9,537 nt of DNA. Origin: Streptomycetales bacterium. GTDB lineage: Bacteria > Actinomycetota > Actinomycetes > Prado026. The notes beneath the pieces are model-generated. The model was given only the letters and a program-made list of their open reading frames with translations, did not search any database and was not told the DNA's origin. A program made the translations under genes and the position numbers. The DNA lies in NCBI GenBank assembly GCA_025361995.1, contig JANYIP010000183.1, positions 1 through 9,537 of the forward strand, read 5' to 3'. Positions 5,657-9,537 of this stretch are shown here, in pieces (position 1 is the first letter of the stretch; the number at the start of each line of letters is the position of its first letter).

Positions 5657-5779
5657 CTCATCCAGAGGGGCAGAGGGAAACGGCCCGTTGAAGCCCCGGC
5701 AACCAGTGCGTCAGCAGTTTTTCGCGTACCAGGTGCCAAGTCCGTCCTGAGGGTCCTCGTCGACCCCGGGAAAGATGAG
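5657..5779 (+). promoter_or_regulatory. SAM-I (S-box) riboswitch
   Basis: The leader matches the S-box consensus step by step. P1 is CTCATC (5657-5662) with GATGAG (5774-5779). GAGGGA at 5673-5678 and GGCCCG...TGAAGCCCCGGCAACC (5682-5704) are the conserved P2/kink-turn blocks. GGCAACC pairs across P3 with GGTGCC (5732-5737), followed by AAGTCC. P4 is GGGTC (5751-5755) with GACCC (5762-5766), and AAAGATGAG closes the motif. In this class S-adenosylmethionine binds between P1 and P3 and stabilises P1. The Shine-Dalgarno sequence GAGGAG (5777-5782) overlaps the 3' strand of P1 by three bases and no T-tract terminator lies between P1 and the GTG, so control is probably translational: SAM closes P1 and hides the site. 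It governs the metM-metO pair. Confidence 0.92.
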
Positions 5780-5782
5780 GAG
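5777..5782 (+). promoter_or_regulatory. Ribosome binding site embedded in riboswitch P1
   Basis: GAGGAG stands 8 nt before the GTG at 5791. Its first three bases are the last three of the P1 3' strand, so P1 formation would compete directly with ribosome binding. Confidence 0.75.
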
Positions 5783-5790
5783 CTAACGAC

Positions 5791-7107
5791 GTGACCACTG
5801 TCAGTACCGACCCGGGCTTGGCCATCGCCCCCGGATCCCGCTCGTTCGGACCAGCGACCGCACTCGTGTGCCGCGAGTGCGGGCAGCGCTACCAGCTGGG
5901 CGCGCGCTATGCCTGCGACCAGTGCTTCGGCCCGCTGGAGGTCGGCTATGACTTCTCAGGGGGGCCCAGCGGTGCCGTGACCCGGCAGCAGATCGAGGCT
6001 GGCCCGCCGTCGATCTGGTGGTACGCCTCGCTGCTGCTGGTGCCCGCCGATGCTGCGGACCGCCCGGTCGACCTCTCGCCCGGCTGGACCCGGCTGCACC
6101 GCGCCGACCACCTGGGCGCCGCGCTGGGGATGCGCCGGCTGTGGGTCAAGGACGACAGCGGCAACCCCACGCACTCCTTCAAGGACCGCGTGGTGGCGGT
6201 GGCCCTGACCGCCGCTCACACGCTCGGCCTGCAGACAGTCGCGTGCGCCTCGACCGGCAACCTCGCCGGCGCCGTGGCGGCCGCGGCGGCCCGGGCCGGG
6301 ATGCGGTCGGTCGTGCTGATCCCGGACGACCTCGAGGACGGCAAGACCGTGAACGCCGCGGTCTACGGCGGCACGCTGGTGGCGATCGAGGGCAACTACG
6401 ACGACGTCAACCGGCTGTGCAGCGAGGTCGCCTTCGAGCACGAGGACTGGGGCTTCGTGAACGTGACGCTGCGGCCGTTCTACGCCGAGGGCTCCAAGAC
6501 CGTCGGCTACGAGGTCGCCGAGCAGCTCGGCTGGCGGCTGCCCGAGCAGATCGTGTCGCCGATCGCGTCCGGGTCGTTGCTCACTAAGGTGGACAAGGCC
6601 TGGCGCGAGCTCGCCGCGCTCGGGCTGGTCGAGGGCACCCCGTACCGGGTGTTCGGAGCCCAGGCGACGGGGTGCTCGCCGGTCTCGCAGGCGTTTGCCG
6701 CCGGCCACGAGATCGTCAAGCCGGTGAAGCCGAACACCATCGCGAAGTCGCTGGCGATCGGGAACCCGGCGGACGGCCCGTACGCCCTCGATGTCGTGCG
6801 CCGGACCGGCGGCGCCATCGCGGACGTCTCCGACGACGAGGTCGTCGAGGGGATCCGCCTGCTCGCCGAGACCGAGGGGATCTTCGCCGAGACCGCCGGC
6901 GGCGTCACCGTCGCCGTGCTCCGCAAGCTGCTGGCGCTCGGCCTCGCCGACCCTGATGCTGAGACGGTCGTCCTCAACACCGGGGACGGTCTCAAGACCC
7001 TCGACGCCGTCTCCGGCGTGGTCGGTCCCTCGGCAACGATCCGTCCCACCCTCGACGCCTTCCGCGCTGCGGGGCTCGGGCAGACCCCAGAGGCAGGCCA
7101 GCAGTGA
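5791..7107 (+). CDS. metM: Threonine-synthase-like PLP enzyme, probably MetM-type homocysteine synthase
   Basis: A 438-residue fold-type II PLP enzyme, similar to threonine synthase (ThrC) over its whole length. Residues 27-45 form a Cys4 zinc-ribbon-like element (CRECGQRY, then CDQCFG). PLP would be bound by Lys131 in THSFKDRVVA. ASTGNLAGAVAAA at 153-165 is the phosphate/substrate loop and NTGDGLKTL at 396-404 the cofactor-ring contact. By family it acts on O-phosphohomoserine. A SAM riboswitch directly upstream and a sulfur-carrier gene overlapping its stop codon point to methionine rather than threonine synthesis. Streptomyces MetM, a ThrC homologue, makes homocysteine from O-phosphohomoserine using the thiocarboxylated carrier MetO, and this pair has the same architecture. 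The start is the GTG 8 nt after GAGGAG. The family call is firm; MetM over plain ThrC is inference from context. Confidence 0.85.
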   Translation: MTTVSTDPGLAIAPGSRSFGPATALVCRECGQRYQLGARYACDQCFGPLEVGYDFSGGPSGAVTRQQIEAGPPSIWWYASLLLVPADAADRPVDLSPGWTRLHRADHLGAALGMRRLWVKDDSGNPTHSFKDRVVAVALTAAHTLGLQTVACASTGNLAGAVAAAAARAGMRSVVLIPDDLEDGKTVNAAVYGGTLVAIEGNYDDVNRLCSEVAFEHEDWGFVNVTLRPFYAEGSKTVGYEVAEQLGWRLPEQIVSPIASGSLLTKVDKAWRELAALGLVEGTPYRVFGAQATGCSPVSQAFAAGHEIVKPVKPNTIAKSLAIGNPADGPYALDVVRRTGGAIADVSDDEVVEGIRLLAETEGIFAETAGGVTVAVLRKLLALGLADPDAETVVLNTGDGLKTLDAVSGVVGPSATIRPTLDAFRAAGLGQTPEAGQQ

Positions 7108-7379
7108 GCGTCACGGTCCGAGTCCCCACGATCCTGCGTACGTACACCGGCGGCGCTTCTGAGGTGTCCGTCGAAGGCGGCACCCTCTCGGAGGTCGTCA
7201 CCGCCCTTGAGGCAGCCCACCCCGGCATCGCCGCTCGGGTGCTCGACGACGACGGGAAGCTGCGGCGCTTCGTGAACGTGTACGTGGGCGACGAGGACGT
7301 ACGTTTCGCCAGCGGCCTGGACACCCCGACGCCGGCCGGCAGCACCGTCTCCGTCATCCCTGCCGTCGCTGGCGGCTAG
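7104..7379 (+). CDS. metO: Ubiquitin-like sulfur-carrier protein (CysO/MetO-like)
   Basis: A 91-residue beta-grasp protein ending in Ala-Gly-Gly, the tail that is adenylated and converted to a C-terminal thiocarboxylate in sulfur carriers. VTVRVPTILRTYTGG at 3-17, RRFVNVYVGDEDVRF at 54-68 and SVIPAVAGG at the end resemble mycobacterial CysO closely, from memory of that sequence. CysO is linked to the cysM/mec genes, whereas this one is coupled to the threonine-synthase-like gene: its GTG overlaps the upstream TGA as GTGA. It would share riboswitch control and most likely donates sulfur to MetM. The activating E1-like MoeB-type enzyme is not in the window. Unlike HcyS of Wolinella, no residues follow Gly-Gly, so no proteolytic maturation is needed. 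MoaD is an alternative family label, but no molybdopterin genes are nearby. Confidence 0.85.
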   Translation: MSVTVRVPTILRTYTGGASEVSVEGGTLSEVVTALEAAHPGIAARVLDDDGKLRRFVNVYVGDEDVRFASGLDTPTPAGSTVSVIPAVAGG

Positions 7380-7383
7380 CTTC

Positions 7384-7443
7384 GTTGATCATGGACTCGT
7401 CGCCTTGTTGATCATGGTTGGGGGGCTGTAGTCCATGATCAAC
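7384..7443. repeat. Three-copy GTTGATCATGG array with 14-bp inverted repeat
   Basis: GTTGATCATGGACT at 7384-7397 is repeated perfectly in inverse at 7430-7443, and a third, direct copy GTTGATCATGG lies at 7407-7417. Each copy has the palindrome TGATCA at its centre. The array starts 4 bp after the metO stop. It can fold into a hairpin with a 32-nt loop, or with the middle copy pairing instead, but no T-tract follows. It could be a terminator, an operator cluster for cspA, or a dispersed intergenic repeat. Confidence 0.85.
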
Positions 7444-7454
7444 AGGAGCAGAGG

Positions 7455-7484
7455 GTGACGCGGGCCGATCTAGGTCGCTAGATT
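7455..7484 (+). promoter_or_regulatory. Possible cspA promoter
   Basis: GTGACG (7455-7460) and TAGATT (7479-7484) are 18 bp apart, 36 bp before the cspA ATG, giving a leader of about 30 nt. TAGATT is a good -10; the -35 is weak. Confidence 0.35.
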
Positions 7485-7520
7485 CGCCTCGCTCGCACAT
7501 GGCTCGGACAGGAGTAGGCA

Positions 7521-7721
7521 ATGGCTCAGGGCACGGTCAAGTGGTTCAACGCCGAGAAGGGCTACGGGTTCATCGCTGAAGACGGCGGCCCCGACGTCTT
7601 CGTGCACTACAGCGCAATCGACGCGACCGGGTACCGGAGCCTCGAAGAGGGCGACCGGGTCGAGTTCGAGGTCTCGCAGGGCCAGAAGGGCCCGCAGGCC
7701 GACGCGGTGCACAAGATCTGA
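7521..7721 (+). CDS. cspA: Cold-shock protein (CspA family)
   Basis: A 66-residue single cold-shock domain that binds single-stranded RNA or DNA and melts secondary structure, acting as an RNA chaperone. RNP1 is KGYGFIAED at 13-21 and RNP2 is DVFVHYSAI at 25-33; MAQGTVKWFNAEKGYGFI is the standard N-terminus. AGGAG (7510-7514) stands 6 nt before the ATG. The usual position is close to groEL in related actinobacteria, as here. There is no long 5' untranslated region of the kind E. coli cspA uses for cold induction, so expression may not depend on temperature in that way. Confidence 0.95.
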   Translation: MAQGTVKWFNAEKGYGFIAEDGGPDVFVHYSAIDATGYRSLEEGDRVEFEVSQGQKGPQADAVHKI

Positions 7722-7801
7722 GCGACGCCGGGCCTCGTACGTTCGGTCGGACCTGCGGCTGAGCTGTTCCGATCCTGGCCGGCGGCGGGGACCATCGAGT
7801 C

Positions 7802-8947
7802 ATGCGACGGGGGAGCACTACAGCCACGGCTGCCGCCGAGAGCTGGCGTCGTCGCTCCACCGCGCTCGTGACCGGGCTGCTCACCGCGTCGGTCGCGCTG
7901 CTGACGGTCGCCGGGGTCCCGGCGGCGCAGGCGGCGAGCCTCGGTCCGGTGCCCGGGATGGTCGCCCACCCGATCGGACGCGTCCACCTCGAGTCGTACG
8001 AGTGGTTCAACATCCTGGACGTGGTCGACGCCCACAACCGGATCGTGCGGGTGATCAAGGTCGCCGACAACCCGCTGATCTCCAAGCCCGACGAGTGCAC
8101 CACGGCCGGACGGATCCGGGTCGACTACGACTACACGTACGAGTGGAAGCTGAACTACTTCACCCGGATGTGCGCCGGCCGCGGGATCGGGACGCACGCG
8201 ATCCCGCTCAGCGTGAAGAACGGCGCGCCGGACATGAACGCCGCCGACCTGGGCAAGCCGCCGCTGCGCGGAGCGCCGCTGAGCCACGGCTGCATGAGGA
8301 TGTCGACGGCTGACGCCGAGTACATCTACGACTACTTCTCCAGCGGCGTCCCTATCTATTTCGTGAAGACGCCGTGGCGTCCGCTGCCGCCGGCGCCGTC
8401 CGCGCTGGTCCGGGCGACGCCGCTGCTGGGCGGGCTCTCGATCAGCTGGGTGCCGGCGGCGCCGCAGGGCGCGGCGGTGACGTCGTACACGGTCTCGGTG
8501 ACTCCGGGCCCGGCGCCGGTGAAGGTTGCGGCCACGACGACCTCGCTGGCGGTCAACGGGCTGACGGCCGGCGTGCCGGTCCAGGTACGCGTGGTGGCCA
8601 GCAGTGCCGCCGGGACGTCCGCTGCCGCGATCAGCGCGGTGGCCGTCCCCTACGGTCCGCCGGGAGCGGCGCTGGACGTGCACGGGGAGCGGGCGATGGT
8701 GGGCTCGACCGGGCACGTGTTCCTTGTCTGGCAGCCGGCGCCGTCGAACGGTGCCGCGCTGACGTCGTACCTCGTCACCGTGGGTGCGCAGCCGCCGGTG
8801 ACCGTGGCCGGGAGCGCGACGTTCCTACTGCTGCCGCCCCTGCCGCTCGGGTCGACCGAGCACTTCACCGTGCAGGCCGTGAACGTCGCCGGTACGGGTC
8901 CGGTGGTCTCGGCCGATCTGCCTCTGACGAGGTCGCCGCGCTGGTAG
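7802..8947 (+). CDS. Secreted L,D-transpeptidase (YkuD-type) with two fibronectin-III-like domains
   Basis: A 381-residue exported protein. Residues 16-45 form a Sec signal peptide: RRR, then the hydrophobic LVTGLLTASVALLTVAGV, then AAQA with cleavage near residue 45. The catalytic domain spans about 48-190. His132 and the signature SHGCMRM at 161-167 carry the catalytic Cys164 of YkuD transpeptidases, which cross-link peptidoglycan stems 3-3 or anchor proteins. Residues 196-283 and 285-376 look like fibronectin type III repeats (AAVTSYTVSV and LTAGVPVQVRVVA; AALTSYLVTV and GSTEHFTVQAVN). No membrane anchor, sortase motif or peptidoglycan-binding domain is visible, so it is probably secreted or held by the Fn3 domains. 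The Shine-Dalgarno is weak (GGGG about 11 nt before the ATG). Compared with many YkuD proteins the segment between His132 and the Cys motif is long, about 29 residues. Confidence 0.83.
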   Translation: MRRGSTTATAAAESWRRRSTALVTGLLTASVALLTVAGVPAAQAASLGPVPGMVAHPIGRVHLESYEWFNILDVVDAHNRIVRVIKVADNPLISKPDECTTAGRIRVDYDYTYEWKLNYFTRMCAGRGIGTHAIPLSVKNGAPDMNAADLGKPPLRGAPLSHGCMRMSTADAEYIYDYFSSGVPIYFVKTPWRPLPPAPSALVRATPLLGGLSISWVPAAPQGAAVTSYTVSVTPGPAPVKVAATTTSLAVNGLTAGVPVQVRVVASSAAGTSAAAISAVAVPYGPPGAALDVHGERAMVGSTGHVFLVWQPAPSNGAALTSYLVTVGAQPPVTVAGSATFLLLPPLPLGSTEHFTVQAVNVAGTGPVVSADLPLTRSPRW

Positions 8948-8966
8948 CCCGCGCACCCGCGCGCGG

Positions 8967-8993
8967 CTTGCACTCAGAGGGGTCGAGTGCTAA
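8967..8993. promoter_or_regulatory. CIRCE operator 1 (HrcA site)
   Basis: CTTGCACTC, 9 nt, GAGTGCTAA. The left arm matches the consensus TTAGCACTC at 7 of 9 positions and the right arm is perfect, with the canonical 9-bp spacer. HrcA binds such sites and represses chaperonin genes in the absence of heat stress. TTGCAC (8968-8973) and GCTAAT (8989-8994) could be a promoter within it, though their 15-bp spacing is short. Confidence 0.75.
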
Positions 8994-9001
8994 TCATTGG
9001 G

Positions 9002-9028
9002 TTAGCACTCTCGCTGTGCGAGTGACAG
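9002..9028. promoter_or_regulatory. CIRCE operator 2 (HrcA site)
   Basis: TTAGCACTC, 9 nt, GAGTGACAG. The left arm is perfect, the right arm matches at 6 of 9 positions, and the spacer is canonical. It lies 8 bp after operator 1 with centres 35 bp apart, and about 138 bp before the groEL ATG. Confidence 0.78.
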
Positions 9029-9081
9029 TACGTACTCGTGCAGCGCGCACACGACCGAGGTCGTGGAGATGAGATCCGCGC

Positions 9082-9100
9082 GGCGGGGCCGATTCCCGCC
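9082..9100 (+). promoter_or_regulatory. Hairpin in the groEL 5' leader
   Basis: GGCGGG (9082-9087) pairs with CCCGCC (9095-9100) around a 7-nt loop. Upstream, CACGACC/GGTCGTG (9050-9065) forms a second stem with a 2-nt loop. Both lie in the long leader between the CIRCE sites and groEL; no T-tract follows either, so they are not obvious terminators. Confidence 0.3.
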
Positions 9101-9166
9101 GTACGGGTCGGCCGTCGCGGGCGTCCCCACGATCATTCGCAACCGTTCCAGGAGGACGGACACCAC

Positions 9167-9537
9167 ATGGCCAAGATCATCGCGTTCGACGAGGAGGCCC
9201 GCCGCGGCCTCGAGCGCGGCATGAACCAGCTCGCCGACGCTGTCAAGGTGACGCTCGGCCCGAAGGGCCGCAACGTCGTTCTGGAGAAGAAGTGGGGCGC
9301 CCCCACGATCACCAACGACGGCGTCTCCATCGCCAAGGAGATCGAGCTCGAGGACCCGTACGAGAAGATCGGGGCCGAGCTCGTCAAGGAGGTCGCCAAG
9401 AAGACGGACGACGTCGCTGGCGACGGCACCACCACCGCCACCGTGCTCGCCCAGGCGCTCGTGCGCGAGGGTCTGCGCAACGTCGCGGCCGGCGCCAACC
9501 CGATGGCGCTCAAGCGCGGCATCGAGAAGGCCGTCGA
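9167..9537 (+). CDS. groEL: Chaperonin GroEL (60 kDa), 5' part, truncated by the window edge
   Basis: The first 123 codons of an ATP-driven folding chaperonin of about 540 residues, still open at the right edge. Residues 1-20 read MAKIIAFDEEARRGLERGMN. TLGPKGRNVVLE at 29-40 is the nucleotide phosphate loop, TITNDGVSIAKEIE at 47-60 carries Asp51, and AGDGTTTATVLAQ at 84-96 carries the metal-binding Asp86. AGGAGG at 9150-9155 precedes the ATG by 11 nt. The text is very close to actinobacterial GroEL2 (Hsp65 type). No groES precedes it, as expected for the stand-alone second copy in actinobacteria, the essential housekeeping chaperonin in mycobacteria. Two CIRCE sites upstream indicate HrcA repression and heat induction. 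Confidence 0.97.
   Translation, partial: MAKIIAFDEEARRGLERGMNQLADAVKVTLGPKGRNVVLEKKWGAPTITNDGVSIAKEIELEDPYEKIGAELVKEVAKKTDDVAGDGTTTATVLAQALVREGLRNVAAGANPMALKRGIEKAV

Noticed and set aside
5545..5739. N-terminal extension of gpgS by 65 codons
   Set aside because: It would encode protein from the antisense of the riboswitch, while a GTG with GGGGAGG at the right spacing gives the normal family N-terminus.
5791..7107. Plain threonine synthase (thrC)
   Set aside because: Sequence family alone would allow it, but the SAM riboswitch and coupled sulfur carrier favour MetM. Kept as the main alternative, not excluded.
7104..7379. MoaD for molybdopterin synthesis
   Set aside because: No moa/moe genes are nearby, and the CysO-like C-terminus and coupling to the PLP enzyme point to amino-acid sulfur transfer.
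7384..7443. Terminal inverted repeats of a small mobile element
   Set aside because: Only 32 bp lie between the outer arms, with no target-site duplication or transposase remnant; a regulatory or intergenic repeat is more likely.
8985..9010. GAGTGCTAA-N8-TTAGCACTC as the CIRCE element itself
   Set aside because: Arm order is reversed relative to the consensus and the spacer is 8, not 9. It is better explained as the inner halves of two neighbouring canonical sites, though binding to it is not excluded.
1..9537. tRNA, rRNA, CRISPR, prophage or IS content
   Set aside because: Read on both strands, I found no tRNA-like cloverleaf, spaced-repeat array, integrase or transposase motif.

Overview
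The window is GC-rich, gene-dense chromosomal DNA from an actinobacterium. This is shown by the codon bias, GTG starts, a DUF3263 gene, a GpgS-type glucosyltransferase, a CysO-like sulfur carrier and a groEL2-type gene that follows CIRCE operators with no groES in front. From memory, the order of threonine-synthase-like gene, small ubiquitin-like gene, cold-shock gene and groEL resembles the Streptomyces groEL2 region, and the DUF3263/LytR_C pair lies not far from groEL2 in mycobacteria. The genus cannot be fixed from the sequence. Nothing indicates phage, IS elements, CRISPR or recent transfer; it reads as core chromosome.

Left part (1-2174): on the minus strand, a possible 28-codon leader peptide whose target gene lies beyond the left edge, a 49-residue two-helix membrane protein with a terminator, and a small cupin. 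On the plus strand, divergent from the cupin, a DUF3263 gene and a membrane-anchored LytR_C protein share one promoter; a long hairpin follows them.

Middle (2235-5544): a trehalose/glucosyl-glycerate block. otsB on plus and otsA on minus converge and overlap by 16 bp. gpgS precedes otsA on the minus strand, and a 20-bp tandem repeat at their junction creates a seven-codon mini-ORF ending on the otsA start codon. These genes would make trehalose (OtsA, OtsB) and glucosyl-3-phosphoglycerate (GpgS).

Key locus (5657-7379): a SAM-I (S-box) riboswitch whose closing helix P1 overlaps the ribosome binding site of the next gene, followed by a threonine-synthase-like PLP enzyme and, with a GTGA stop/start overlap, a CysO-like protein ending in Gly-Gly. 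A SAM riboswitch is odd for threonine synthesis but fits the MetM/MetO route described in Streptomyces, in which O-phosphohomoserine plus a thiocarboxylated sulfur carrier gives homocysteine. I read the pair as a methionine-biosynthesis operon under SAM feedback.

Right part (7384-9537): a three-copy GTTGATCATGG repeat array forming a large inverted repeat, cspA, a secreted L,D-transpeptidase with two C-terminal fibronectin-III-like domains, two tandem CIRCE (HrcA) operators, and the first 123 codons of groEL, cut by the window edge.
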